From: ChocPot-Mid sp043804925
GTDB taxonomy: Bacteria > Bacteroidota > Ignavibacteria > Kapaibacteriales > UBA2268
DNA: 34,442 bases
Assembly (NCBI GenBank): GCA_043804925.1
Contig: JAZDIP010000070.1
Span: 1-34,442, forward strand
Direction: 5' to 3'
Each line of letters opens with the position of its first letter. The first letter of the stretch is position 1. Below are positions 17,497 through 26,800 of the stretch, piece after piece. The position numbers were made by a program, and so were the translations under genes. The notes beneath the pieces were generated by a model. It had not been told where the DNA came from. It saw only the letters and a list, made by a program, of their open reading frames with translations, and ran no database searches.

Positions 17497-17528
17497 AAAA
17501 ATTTCACGCAAAGACAAAAAAAGAATTG

Positions 17529-17555
17529 GTGAAAACGTGAAAATGCGAAAAGATG
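17529..17555. repeat. left flank repeat of IVS-type gene (GTGAAAACGTGAAAATGCG)
   Basis: GTGAAAACGTGAAAATGCG and the following AAAAGATG are repeated as the reverse complement, with changes, at 17953-17995. The two copies flank the four-helix-bundle gene as inverted repeats. Confidence 0.65.
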
Positions 17556-17587
17556 TAAAAATTTGATTTTTAAAATGTGGGTTTTGT

Positions 17588-17950
17588 ATGAAAGATGGAA
17601 CAGCCGGATTTGAAAATATGATTGTTTGGAAAGACAGTTTTAAATTAAGTGTTGAAATTTACAAATTATTAAAGGAAACGAGAGAATTTGGAATCAGGGA
17701 CCAGATGATTCGCTCAAGTCTTTCAATACCTTCTAATATAGCAGAAGGTCACGATAGAAATACAGACAAAGAATTTGTGAGATTTTTGAATATTGCTAAA
17801 GCGTCTTGTGGTGAATTGCGAACACAGGTTAAATTTTGTATTGAAATCGGATTGATTGAAAAGGAAAAAGGTTTAGAGTTAATCTCTAAAACACAAAAAA
17901 TTTCTTCTATGCTTTTCAACCTTATCAAATCAATTAAATTAAAACAATAA
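17588..17950 (+). CDS. four-helix-bundle protein, 23S rRNA intervening-sequence (S23) family
   Basis: A 120-residue all-helical protein. The family signature is clear: FENMIVWKDSFKLSVEIYKLL at the N-terminus, RDQMIRSSLSIPSNIAEG (the RR.SxSIPxNIAEG motif) in the middle, and EFVRFLNIAKASCGELRTQ. Family members were first found encoded in spirochaete 23S rRNA intervening sequences and are structurally related to Avd proteins of diversity-generating retroelements, but most stand alone and have no known function. Neither an rRNA gene nor a reverse transcriptase is nearby. It sits between hsp20 and dnaK and is flanked by inverted repeats, so it may be a late insertion into a heat-shock cluster. Confidence 0.92.
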   Translation: MKDGTAGFENMIVWKDSFKLSVEIYKLLKETREFGIRDQMIRSSLSIPSNIAEGHDRNTDKEFVRFLNIAKASCGELRTQVKFCIEIGLIEKEKGLELISKTQKISSMLFNLIKSIKLKQ

Positions 17951-17952
17951 AA

Positions 17953-18015
17953 AACGTTTTCACGTTCTCACGTTTTCGCGTTCTCACGTTTTAACGATAT
18001 AACGATATAACGATA
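17953..18015. repeat. right flank repeat of IVS-type gene plus TAACGATA triplet array
   Basis: 17953-17995 is a slipped array of ACGTTTTC/ACGTTCTC units, the reverse complement of the left flank at 17529-17555. It runs into three exact copies of TAACGATA (17992-17999, 18000-18007, 18008-18015), 48 bp before dnaK. It lies where the dnaK promoter is expected, so it may also affect dnaK expression. Confidence 0.75.
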
Positions 18016-18063
18016 AATTGAAATAAAAGAATAGATTTTATAAATAAGGAAAGATTTTAAAAT

Positions 18064-19998
18064 ATGGGAAAGATAATTGGAATTGATTTAGGAACAACAA
18101 ACTCGGTAGTTGCCGTTATGGAAGGTACTACCCCTGTTGTTATTGCAAATGCTGAAGGAACACGCACGACACCTTCGATGGTTGGATTTACCAAAGCCGG
18201 TGAACGTCTTGTCGGACAGGCAGCTAAAAGGCAGTCTGTTACTAATCCCCAGAACACAGTTTTTTCGATTAAGCGGTTTATGGGAAGACGTCCGGAGGAA
18301 ATCAGCCAGGAAAGCAAGATGGTTTCTTTCAAAACATTGCCGTCTGATGACGGTAACTCTGTCCGAGTTATAATTGACGACAGAAAGTATTCGGCACCGG
18401 AAATTTCCGCAATGATTTTGCAGAAAATGAAACAAACAGCAGAGGATTATCTCGGTCAAAAAGTTGACGAAGCCGTTATTACGGTACCTGCATACTTCAA
18501 CGATTCGCAAAGACAGGCAACAAAAGATGCAGGTGAAATTGCAGGATTGAAAGTTCGCAGAATTATCAACGAGCCGACTGCCGCCGCACTTGCTTATGGT
18601 CTTGACAAAAAAGGCAAGAACATGACAGTTGCTGTTTACGACTTAGGTGGCGGTACATTCGATATTTCGGTTCTCGAAATTGGCGAAGGTGTATTTGAAG
18701 TAAAGTCAACAAATGGTGATACTCACTTAGGCGGAGATAACTTCGACCAGCGTCTGATTGATTTTCTTGCAGACGAATTCAAAAAGACGGAAGGAATTGA
18801 CTTAAGAAAAGATGCAATGGCATTGCAAAGATTGAGGGAAGCATCCGAAAAAGCAAAATCCGAATTATCACAGATGTTACAAACAGATGTGAATTTGCCG
18901 TTCATTACAGCTACTCAGGATGGACCGAAGCACTTGAATGTACAGGTAACACGAGCTAAATTTGAAGCTCTTTGTGCTGATTTGTTTGAAAAAACTATGG
19001 GACCCGTCGAAATGGCGATGAAAGATGCAAAAATGACTCCACACCAGATTGACGAAATCATTTTGGTTGGCGGTTCTACAAGAATACCAAAGATTCAGGA
19101 ATTGGTCAAGAATTTCTTCGGCAAGGAACCATCAAAAGGTGTTAATCCCGATGAAGTCGTTGCAGTTGGAGCCGCTATACAAGGTGGCGTTCTTGCCGGC
19201 GATGTTACCGATGTTTTGTTGTTGGACATAACACCGTTAACACTTGGAATCGAAACATTAGGCGGAGTAACAACACCGATGATTCCCGCAAATTCGACTA
19301 TCCCGACAAAGAAAACTGAAACATTTTCGACTGCATCGGACAGCCAGACATCTGTGGAGATACACATTCTTCAAGGCGAAAGGTCAATGGCACACGACAA
19401 CCGTTCGCTTGGCAGATTCCATCTCGACGGCATTCCGCCTGCACCGAGAGGCATTCCGCAAATAGAAGTTACTTTCGACATCGATGCAAACGGCATTTTG
19501 TCCGTATCGGCAAAAGACAAGGCAACAAGCAAAGAGCAAAACATCAGAATCGAATCTTCGAGCGGACTTTCGAAAGAAGAAATCGAAAAGATGAAACGCG
19601 ATGCTCAGGAAAAAGCCGCTGACGACAAAAAACGCAAGGAAGAAATTGATACACGCAACCAGGCAGATAACCTCGCTTACTCGACTGAAAAACAGTTGAA
19701 AGACCTTGGCGACAAAATTCCAGCCGAGCACAAAAAGAAAATCGAGGAAGCAAAAGAGCGTTTAGACAATGCCCTTAAGAGCAATCATGAAGACATACGT
19801 CCTGCAATGGATAACTTGAATCAGGTATGGAGCAAGGCATCCGAAGAAATGTACAAAGCAACATCTTCGCAAGGACCGGCTCCCGGAGCAGACGAACAGA
19901 ATCCTAATGCACAAAACAACGGGCAAGGCAAAAAAGACGACAACGTAGAAGAAGCAGATTATACGGTGGTGGATGATGAAAATCAAAACAAAAATTGA
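18064..19998 (+). CDS. dnaK: molecular chaperone DnaK (Hsp70)
   Basis: ATP-dependent chaperone that folds and protects proteins with DnaJ and GrpE. The 644-residue length is typical. The nucleotide-binding domain shows IGIDLGTTNS (5-14, phosphate 1), Lys70 in SIKRFMGRR, PAYFNDSQRQATKDAG (142-157), NEPTAAALAYG (169-179) and DLGGGTFD (193-200). The hydrophobic linker DVLLLDITPLTLGIET joins the substrate-binding domain, followed by a helical lid and a Gln/Asn-rich tail ending in EEADYTVVDDENQNKN. Codon choice is visibly more G+C-rich than in neighbours, as expected for a highly expressed gene. grpE and dnaJ are not beside it. A strong terminator follows; no CIRCE operator is seen upstream. Confidence 0.98.
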   Translation: MGKIIGIDLGTTNSVVAVMEGTTPVVIANAEGTRTTPSMVGFTKAGERLVGQAAKRQSVTNPQNTVFSIKRFMGRRPEEISQESKMVSFKTLPSDDGNSVRVIIDDRKYSAPEISAMILQKMKQTAEDYLGQKVDEAVITVPAYFNDSQRQATKDAGEIAGLKVRRIINEPTAAALAYGLDKKGKNMTVAVYDLGGGTFDISVLEIGEGVFEVKSTNGDTHLGGDNFDQRLIDFLADEFKKTEGIDLRKDAMALQRLREASEKAKSELSQMLQTDVNLPFITATQDGPKHLNVQVTRAKFEALCADLFEKTMGPVEMAMKDAKMTPHQIDEIILVGGSTRIPKIQELVKNFFGKEPSKGVNPDEVVAVGAAIQGGVLAGDVTDVLLLDITPLTLGIETLGGVTTPMIPANSTIPTKKTETFSTASDSQTSVEIHILQGERSMAHDNRSLGRFHLDGIPPAPRGIPQIEVTFDIDANGILSVSAKDKATSKEQNIRIESSSGLSKEEIEKMKRDAQEKAADDKKRKEEIDTRNQADNLAYSTEKQLKDLGDKIPAEHKKKIEEAKERLDNALKSNHEDIRPAMDNLNQVWSKASEEMYKATSSQGPAPGADEQNPNAQNNGQGKKDDNVEEADYTVVDDENQNKN

Positions 19999-20023
19999 TA
20001 ATTGAGAATTGGTAATGGATAAT

Positions 20024-20063
20024 AAAGAGCTGTCCGGTGGGATGGCTCTTTTTTTTTTTTTTT
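20024..20063 (+). terminator. rho-independent terminator of dnaK
   Basis: A 12-bp stem, AAAGAGCTGTCC (20024-20035) with GGATGGCTCTTT (20040-20051), including two G-U pairs, a GGTG loop, and a run of 15 T (20049-20063). A textbook terminator, 25 bp after the dnaK stop. It insulates the next operon. Confidence 0.93.
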
Positions 20064-20249
20064 GGAAAAATTCATAAAAAGTATATTTATTATTGGAATA
20101 AACATCAATATGTTATCATTAATAATTTGATTTTCAGCTAAATATATTTCACTTATTGTTGTCTTAATTAAAAACATTAAGCAAAATTTTTGATATATTA
20201 ATTATTTTTGTTAAATTTACTAATTATTTATGCAAATATTAATGTAATT

Positions 20250-21017
20250 ATGAAAAGAAAGATTCTTAAAAATAAACCATTGATTGAAGCTATTTTCGAA
20301 TTGAGATGGAAATTGAGTAGTTCTAAAGAAAACTTATCGATAGATCCTCATTATAAAATATTAATTGGTCAGATTTTTCATAAATTAAAATCAGAATATC
20401 CATTTCACGAACAATTGCCTGCAGCATTAATACCTGATGAAATGAGTCCATATGTTATACAACATAGATTCAGAACATCCGAAAGTAAATGGCCATTAAT
20501 ACAGATAGGACCTGGCATTCTTACATTGAATGATACAGATGGTTATACATGGGATAATTTTGAAAAAAGAATTAATAATTTAACTAAAATTATGATTGAT
20601 TCATATCCTGAGAAAAATAAACTTCTTTTTAATAATATTCAACTTAGATATATTGATGGTTTGATATTTGATTTTAATGAAGATGTTTTTAAATTTATTA
20701 AAGAACGAATGAAAACTCAAATTAAAGTTTATGAAAGATTATTTGAAAAATCAACAGTCGAAAATAAACCATTCGCTTTTGATCTGAGATTTACGTATCC
20801 ATTAAAAAAACCTTCAGGAGTTATTAATTTGAGATTTTTTAAAGGTGAAATTAAAAAGAAGGAAGCATTGCTTTGGGAAACAATTGTTCATTCATATGAT
20901 AATAATACACCTAAAAAATTAACAGACATTGAAAAATGGATAATTGATGCTCATAATATTTCCGATGATTGGTTTTTTAAAATTATTTCCGGTGATTTGG
21001 AAAGGAGCTTTTCATAA
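20250..21017 (+). CDS. TIGR04255-family protein (sporadically distributed, function unknown)
   Basis: A 255-residue cytoplasmic protein. The N-terminal NKPLIEAIFELRW (8-20) and the later WPLIQIGPGILTLNDTDGY plus WDNFEKRI and LRYID match my recollection of the TIGR04255 family, whose members are scattered across bacteria and have no assigned role. No signal peptide, membrane segment or catalytic triad is visible. I start at ATG 20250; the frame opens at 20208, but those 14 residues are hydrophobic and unlike the family N-terminus. Its stop overlaps the next start by 1 nt (TAATG), and AAAGGAG lies before that start, so translation is coupled. First gene of an AT-rich three-gene operon isolated by the dnaK terminator. 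Confidence 0.75.
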   Translation: MKRKILKNKPLIEAIFELRWKLSSSKENLSIDPHYKILIGQIFHKLKSEYPFHEQLPAALIPDEMSPYVIQHRFRTSESKWPLIQIGPGILTLNDTDGYTWDNFEKRINNLTKIMIDSYPEKNKLLFNNIQLRYIDGLIFDFNEDVFKFIKERMKTQIKVYERLFEKSTVENKPFAFDLRFTYPLKKPSGVINLRFFKGEIKKKEALLWETIVHSYDNNTPKKLTDIEKWIIDAHNISDDWFFKIISGDLERSFS

Positions 21018-21349
21018 TGTATTCCCTAAATGCAACAACAATAGGTAACGAATTATTAAGATATAGCCCTACTGATACTTCTCAGAAAAAAGAACCTCTT
21101 TTTGATGAAAATTTATTTCTTGTTCGCAAAGACAATAAACTTTGGGCAGTGAAAACTAATAATCCATATTCTATACCCTGTAAAGTGTATGATTATAACA
21201 ACAGGACTGAAACTTATACTGAGATTTCCGGAATTGAAGAAAACGATTTTGATGAAATGTATATTAAATTACCTCCTATCAGAAGTTTCAAACTGAATAT
21301 CAATTTCAGGTCGATAAAAAAAGGTACTTTTAAATTCATAGAAACTTAG
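21017..21349 (+). CDS. 110-aa protein of unknown function in TIGR04255 operon
   Basis: A 110-residue protein I do not recognise. It is rich in beta-strand-forming and charged residues (LFLVRKDNKLWAVKTNNPYSIP, FKLNINFRSIKKGTFKF) with a single Cys and no signal or membrane segment. It starts on the last base of the upstream stop codon and ends 10 bp before the next gene. The coupling suggests it forms a complex with, or regulates, one of its two neighbours. Confidence 0.7.
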   Translation: MYSLNATTIGNELLRYSPTDTSQKKEPLFDENLFLVRKDNKLWAVKTNNPYSIPCKVYDYNNRTETYTEISGIEENDFDEMYIKLPPIRSFKLNINFRSIKKGTFKFIET

Positions 21350-21359
21350 ATAGAATTTA

Positions 21360-21914
21360 ATGAATTATCCTGTTTATGATATAGTAGATGAAAATAATCT
21401 CCAACAAGGTGATTTAATTAAGTCTTGTCCAATAATTATACCACCAAATAATTATAGTCCGAATGAAAAATATGATGTTGATACAGCAGAATATGATGTT
21501 GTAGTCATGAGCCAATCCTGTGATTTGAAACAAGATAAAATAGATATCATTCTTGTTTGCCCTTACTACCCATTTAATTTTTTAGAGGAACAAAGTGAGT
21601 ATTATAGATCACTTAGAGGGAAAGAAGAATTACGAAAAGGTTTAATCCCAGGTTATCATTTATTACATCCGTGCGATGAAAAAGGATTTGAAACGAATTT
21701 GTTGTTTGTCGATTTTAGAAACATTTTTGGTGTTCATAAAAACTTTCTCAAAGAGCATGTAAAAAAAATTAACAAAAGAATCAGATTATTACCGCCTTAT
21801 AGAGAACATTTATCTCAAGCTTTTGCAAGATATTTTATGCGTGTTGGATTACCTATTGATATACCCCCATTTAAGAAAGGTAATAATAAGACGAATCCAC
21901 AACCTAAATCATAA
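21360..21914 (+). CDS. SQSCDL-motif protein of unknown function in TIGR04255 operon
   Basis: A 184-residue soluble protein. Three segments look conserved in character: QQGDLIKSCPIIIP near the N-terminus (15-28), VVVMSQSCDL (47-56) in a buried-strand context, and REHLSQAFARYFMRVGLPIDIPP near the C-terminus. SQSCDL is reminiscent of a recurrent motif (SQ(S/T)CD) in uncharacterised bacterial proteins, where Cys and Asp could be catalytic or metal-binding; this is recollection, not a verified family call. The basic Asn/Lys/Gln-rich end is probably disordered. It is the last gene of the operon; the 155-bp tandem repeat starts right after its stop codon. Confidence 0.7.
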   Translation: MNYPVYDIVDENNLQQGDLIKSCPIIIPPNNYSPNEKYDVDTAEYDVVVMSQSCDLKQDKIDIILVCPYYPFNFLEEQSEYYRSLRGKEELRKGLIPGYHLLHPCDEKGFETNLLFVDFRNIFGVHKNFLKEHVKKINKRIRLLPPYREHLSQAFARYFMRVGLPIDIPPFKKGNNKTNPQPKS

Positions 21915-22224
21915 TTTGCACTTAATAGTCCGAACTTTGATTTCTGTGATTAATATGAAAACATGATATTGCGATTAATTGTCTGAACTGTGATTTGTGG
22001 GATTAGTAGGAATACAGGATTTCAATTTTCCTGTCCATCTCATTAATCCAAAAAATCCCCGTTCCGACATTTGCAATTAATTGTCTGAACTTTGATTTCT
22101 ATGATTAATATGAAGACATGATTTTGCGATTAATTGTCTGAACTTTGATTTATGGTATTTGTAGGAACACAGGATTTCAATTTTCCTGTCCATCTCATTA
22201 ATCCAAAAAATCCCCGTTCCGACA
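21915..22224. repeat. two tandem 155-bp repeat units
   Basis: Copy 1 is 21915-22069 and copy 2 is 22070-22224; they abut exactly and are equal in length. The last ~55 bp of each (from CAGGATTTCAATTTTCC to CCCCGTTCCGACA) are identical, and the first ~100 bp differ at about a dozen positions. Each unit contains two rounds of TTGTCTGAACTTTGATTT-like sequence and a small hairpin, ACAGGA-TTTCAATTT-TCCTGT. Similar ATTAATCCAAAAAATCCCCGTTCC elements are, as I recall, scattered between genes in related genomes. No coding potential. Confidence 0.88.
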
Positions 22225-22722
22225 AAAAAACTCTGTGGCTCTCCGTGAATTCTCCGTGGAGCTCTGTGTAAAATGCGAAACATGTCTTTCTACAAAAATG
22301 CCACAGCTACGTTGTTATGAATAAAATCCAAAAAATCAGCGAAATCAGATTAATCAGCTACAATCAGCGGTTCAGACATTTTACGTGAAATAATTTATTC
22401 CCTTCGGGAAAAAGACTGCTTTTGTTTGCATATAATATTGATTATAGAAAATAGATGAAAGAAAAACACACCCCTACCCCTCTCAAGAGGGGATAAAAAA
22501 CTTTGCGGAACTTAGCTGTAACTTCGTTTCCTTTGCGTTTTAATTCTTCTTTCGATTCTCGGTTCACAATTCACGAAAATTCTGACTCCTGTCTCCTGAC
22601 TTCTTCCTTCTTCTTACCTAACAGTCTAAAATCCTAAGTCCCTAAACGAAAAACTATTTTCTATTTCCTTCGTCTAAAAAAAATCGAATTAGTATTTATA
22701 AACTTTTTTTCAGGAGGTCTCT
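22225..22722. other. gene-free repeat-derived tract
   Basis: No gene. It contains one arm of the CTCTGTG family (22229-22272), an ATCAGCG/ATCAGATTAATCAGC/AATCAGCGG cluster at 22335-22375 ending in GTTCAGACA (related to the GTCTGAAC of the tandem units, in reverse), and a perfect hairpin CCCCTCTCAAGAGGGG at 22477-22492. Next come pyrimidine-rich slipped sequences to ~22680 and the leader of the DUF1761 gene. CAGGAGGTCTCT at 22711-22722 is a strong Shine-Dalgarno for that gene. Confidence 0.7.
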
Positions 22723-23136
22723 ATGAACTTTGTACTTAATTTTTCTGATATAAATTGGCTTTCAGTATTGGTTTCTGCATTAGCGGCTTTTGCTGTTGGC
22801 GGGCTTTGGTATTCTCCCGTCCTTTTCTCAAAAGTCTGGCAAAGAGAAGTCAAGCTTAGCGATGAAGATATAAAAGATTCAAATATGACTATGATATTCG
22901 GAACAACTTTTGTGCTGAATATTATAGGTGCGATTGCTCTGGATTTGGTTATAGGTGTTGAATCAACCTTGGGTAGCGGCTTTTGTACAGGTCTTTTTGT
23001 CAGTGTCGTTTGGATAGCAACTTCATTCGGAATAAATTATCTTTACACAAGAAAATCATTAAAATTATTTTTGATAGATGCATTCTACTATATCGTATTC
23101 TTTTCGTTAATGGGTGCGATTTTAGGAGCATGGTAA
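22723..23136 (+). CDS. DUF1761-family integral membrane protein
   Basis: A 137-residue protein with four predicted transmembrane helices: WLSVLVSALAAFAVGGLWYS, MIFGTTFVLNIIGAIALDLVI, GFCTGLFVSVVWIATSFGINYL and FYYIVFFSLMGAILGAW. The family hallmark GGLWYSPVLFSKVWQRE follows helix 1. DUF1761 proteins are small bacterial inner-membrane proteins with no established function. A strong AGGAGG lies 7 nt before the start. It is convergent with the next gene, 29 bp away. Confidence 0.87.
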   Translation: MNFVLNFSDINWLSVLVSALAAFAVGGLWYSPVLFSKVWQREVKLSDEDIKDSNMTMIFGTTFVLNIIGAIALDLVIGVESTLGSGFCTGLFVSVVWIATSFGINYLYTRKSLKLFLIDAFYYIVFFSLMGAILGAW

Positions 23137-23165
23137 AGAACCGAAAAATTACTGGTTGTGTTCGG

Positions 23166-23741
23166 TTATTTCGTCCCGGATTTAAGAATCTTGAACTCAA
23201 AATCTTTCTTAGGAGTAAAATCCTTAAATTCCCAATAATAGATATTATAATCATCCATTACTATTGAACTATCAATTTTATAAGTGAGCGAGTCAATCTT
23301 AATATCTTTTTTTAATTTTAACTGAAAATTTGATGAATCAGTAGGCCTATTCCATGTTTGTGTGGACTTGAATATATATTTGCAATAATCTGAGGTTATT
23401 CTCTGCCGATAATAGACTCTAAATTTTCCTGAAGAAAGCGGATTTATATTTATATAAAAAGTCCCAAACCGGTCAATTATTCGTTTTGGAATTTCGCTGT
23501 TATTTACAAGGTCATAGACAAAAAATGAATCAACTTTGCCCATATCTGTATAAGGGAATTGATACAGCAGGTTTTGGGTAACAACATTATGACCTAAATT
23601 ACTGAAATAATAATTAGCATCAACGACAAAATGTTCACCTTCAACGGTAAAATTCAAATCCTCCTTGTAAAATTTTAAATCTCCGGAATTAGATAACAAT
23701 GGAGAAATAAAAAATATCAATGTTGCAATTAATTTTTTCAT
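23166..23741 (-). CDS. exported protein of unknown function
   Basis: A 191-residue protein with a signal peptide (MKKLIATLIFFISPLLSNSG) and a beta-rich body (NFTVEGEHFVVDANYYFSNLGHNVVTQNLLYQFPYTDMG, FRVYYRQRITSDYCKYIF). The pattern of paired strands suggests an immunoglobulin-like or lipocalin-like sandwich, but I recognise no family. No lipobox and no T9SS domain are present, so it is probably periplasmic. It lies on the same strand as, and 89 bp downstream of, the large FG-GAP gene. Confidence 0.7.
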   Translation of the reverse strand: MKKLIATLIFFISPLLSNSGDLKFYKEDLNFTVEGEHFVVDANYYFSNLGHNVVTQNLLYQFPYTDMGKVDSFFVYDLVNNSEIPKRIIDRFGTFYININPLSSGKFRVYYRQRITSDYCKYIFKSTQTWNRPTDSSNFQLKLKKDIKIDSLTYKIDSSIVMDDYNIYYWEFKDFTPKKDFEFKILKSGTK

Positions 23742-23830
23742 ATTTATTTAATCATCTTATTAGACAAAATCTTTTTTTCAACTGTCATTAAAATACAAAT
23801 ATAATATCAAAGACTCTAATTGAAAATTTT

Positions 23831-26800
23831 TTACATTTTTATTAAAGGTATTGTAGTTATTTTCCCCTTTGTTTTAATCACAAGGAAATACACAGCAACC
23901 GGTAAATGTGATAAATCGAATTCTCTGTTGATTTCAATATCTGTAAACTTGAAAATAGTATTTCCCTGCAAACCTGTAAGATAAATTTCAGGTATTTCAC
24001 TGAATCCGTTCAGTAATTCATAATTGATTTTTAATTTATCAATAAAAGGATTTGGAGATATTCTTATCGAAATATTTTCATTGTCGAATTTTTGCTCTTC
24101 CACGAAGATTGGCTCTCCGCCTGTGCCTCTTGCATTCAATTGTTTAACAGGTTCGTTAATTGCATCCGAATAAATATAAACTTTTCTATTAAAACTAATT
24201 TGTTCTTTAGGTTCAAAACGCATTTCAATTTCTCTGAAATCATTTCCGTTTACACTGACCGGATAAGAAATCCCGGGAAAACTGAAAGCATTGTCCGAGT
24301 TGTCTTCAATTGAAATACCTGAAATATGCAAAACTCCATCACCGTTATTTTCTATCTTTATTGCAACATCATAATAACTGTTTACCGGTACTGTTTTGAA
24401 ATTAATAAACAGATTTGAGATTCTGATATAAGGAGTAGGTGCATCTCCAATACCGTACAAGCTTACAATTACATTTGTGTCTTTGTAGGCGTTTGAATGG
24501 ATTTTTAATTCCGCACTATAATTAATTCTCTGTTTTGGCTCGAATACAACAGTTAAAATTCGATTTTCCTGTGACGGAATCGTAATTGGTAATTGAAGTG
24601 AATTGTTATTTAATTCAGCAATAGAAAAGACGGAATTTGAATCACCGGGAAATGTAATTTCGTCTACGACTAAATCAAGGTCACCGGGATTAGTGATTGT
24701 TAAAGTCTGCGTTGAGCTTGTTTTCGTGCTGTCATAACGCAGTTCTTTTTTGTTCAATGCAATTAAAGCTTCGGGCTTGTAACCTTGCCCGATTATATCA
24801 TAGGCCTTTGTTTGGTCGTTTACGGCATTGGAAACAAAAGTAACGATAGATTTGTATTTTTCTCTCAGGTTCGGTTTAAATCTTACTTTTATTTCTTTTG
24901 TTTCCAAAGGTTCAAGCGAGAAAGGGACAGCTTTCTCAAGGATTTGATATACTGAGTAAGCATCTTTTTCAATTAAATAATCACTAACATTCAAAGTGGT
25001 ATCACCTACATTAGTTATTTCAAAAGCCATATCCAAAGAATCACCAACATTCAGTTGACCAAAGTCCGTGTAGGTTTGCATGAACTTTACAATTGCCTTT
25101 TGTCCTTCCCATGTCTTGATGTAATCAATATTTCCCAAAGAATCAGCAATGATGTTAATATTTGTTGGCGGATTGTATATCTTTGTTATTGGTGAATACA
25201 TCATGGGCCAGCGGATTGTTATCGAATCAACGCGATTTAGTTCAGCCAATCCAAAATTAAGAATAAATGGCTGCTGATCGCCGAAATGACCTAATCCGGT
25301 TTGGATTTCCCTTATTTGATTTAATGTATCAGAATGAACTGTCACTCTTGCCCCAATCGCACTTTGATTACATCCGGCAGGAGGAGTAAGTTTCACGGAA
25401 ATCCAATTGCTGTTGTTTGCAATGTCGTTACGTAAAAGCCGTAGTTGTGGAGTGTCCTTGCTGTGAAAAACAAAAATATCGTTATCGCCGTCGAGGTCAA
25501 AGTCAGATGACTCTGCATTTGAAGCATCTTTGATGTACATCAATCCCAAATCCTGCGTTATATCATAGAACTCATGGTCATCTTTTTGGATGCACATATA
25601 TATCCTATCCGTTGCAGGCGTATAATAGCCCTGGCAGACAACGACATCCTGCCAACCATTGTTATCGAAATCCACCCATAAACCGCTATAGTCGCCAAGA
25701 TGAGAAGCAATATCTTCATTCCTGTGAATAATATTAAGAGCATCTTCAAAATTATAATCAGGCGGTCCCTGATTGATTGCTATGTGTGTATGTCCTTCAA
25801 TTGTCCCGTTAGAGTGCACCTGCAAACCGCCATGAATAAGGCATTGCAGAATATCCATATCTCCGTCGTTGTCAAAATCCGCAGTAGGAGCTTCCCATTG
25901 GCAAAGCGGCTGCTGTACCCAATTTCCGTTTTGGTCATATCCGGCATCACCGCCATAGTTTTGAGCACTATAGCCAACGCCCTGGGCTACATCGAGAAAT
26001 AGTCCGTTACCCATATTCCTCATTATTCTTCCGCCGGTTCTGCAGTAAGGAGATGTAATAACATCCTGCCAGCCGTCATTGTCGTAATCTGTAACATTCA
26101 CACCATAGAGCGGTTCGGTAATTGCCTGTACACCTGCATTTTTAACTTCAGTGAAGGAGCCGTCACCATTTCCTTTCATCAATATATCGGGGAAATTAAC
26201 TCCATAAAGATAGTCTTTAAATTTTGTAGCAATGTATAAATCTAAAATTCCGTCAAAATCATAATCAATGAAGGAGAGTCCAACTGCATCAATTAAACCG
26301 GGAGTCAAGCCGGTAAAGAAAACATAATCAGCTAATCCCGCATCTGCTTTCATCGTGAAATGACCTGTTCCGTCATTCAGGAAAACTTCGGATTTATCCA
26401 ATGTATCAGGATTGGTTACATATTCCAATCTGTGATAGTACATACTTGAAACAACATCCACATCTCCGTCATTGTCTACATCTCCGAGAATAGCCATGTC
26501 GTACTCACGCATTGGTTTTCCGGGTATTCGGCTGACATTGATTCCGGATTCTGCTGTAAAGTCAACAAACTTTCTTTGTCCCGGATTTTCGGTGTCTTCT
26601 ACATTAAGGAAAAGGGAAAATGTCTGGCTGTGTCCGACAAGAATACCACTCGTCCCAATTAAAATATCAGGAAAGAAATCTCCGTTTACATCCGCAGATT
26701 GAACATAAGTTGTTTTCAGTCCTTCAAGACCTGCTTGGATAGTAATATCTTTGAACCATGTATTATCCTGAGATATTGCAGAAGAAATATTTAGAGCAAA

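Noticed and set aside
17529..18015. Diversity-generating retroelement, suggested by the Avd-like four-helix bundle
   Set aside because: No reverse transcriptase, template repeat or variable-repeat target is in the window, and the IVS/S23 family explains the sequence better.
17951..18063. CIRCE/HrcA operator ahead of dnaK
   Set aside because: No TTAGCACTC-N9-GAGTGCTAA-like sequence; the region holds only the CACGTT and TAACGATA arrays.
22077..22283. 68-residue minus-strand reading frame
   Set aside because: It lies entirely within the tandem and CTCTGTG repeats and has no protein-like composition.
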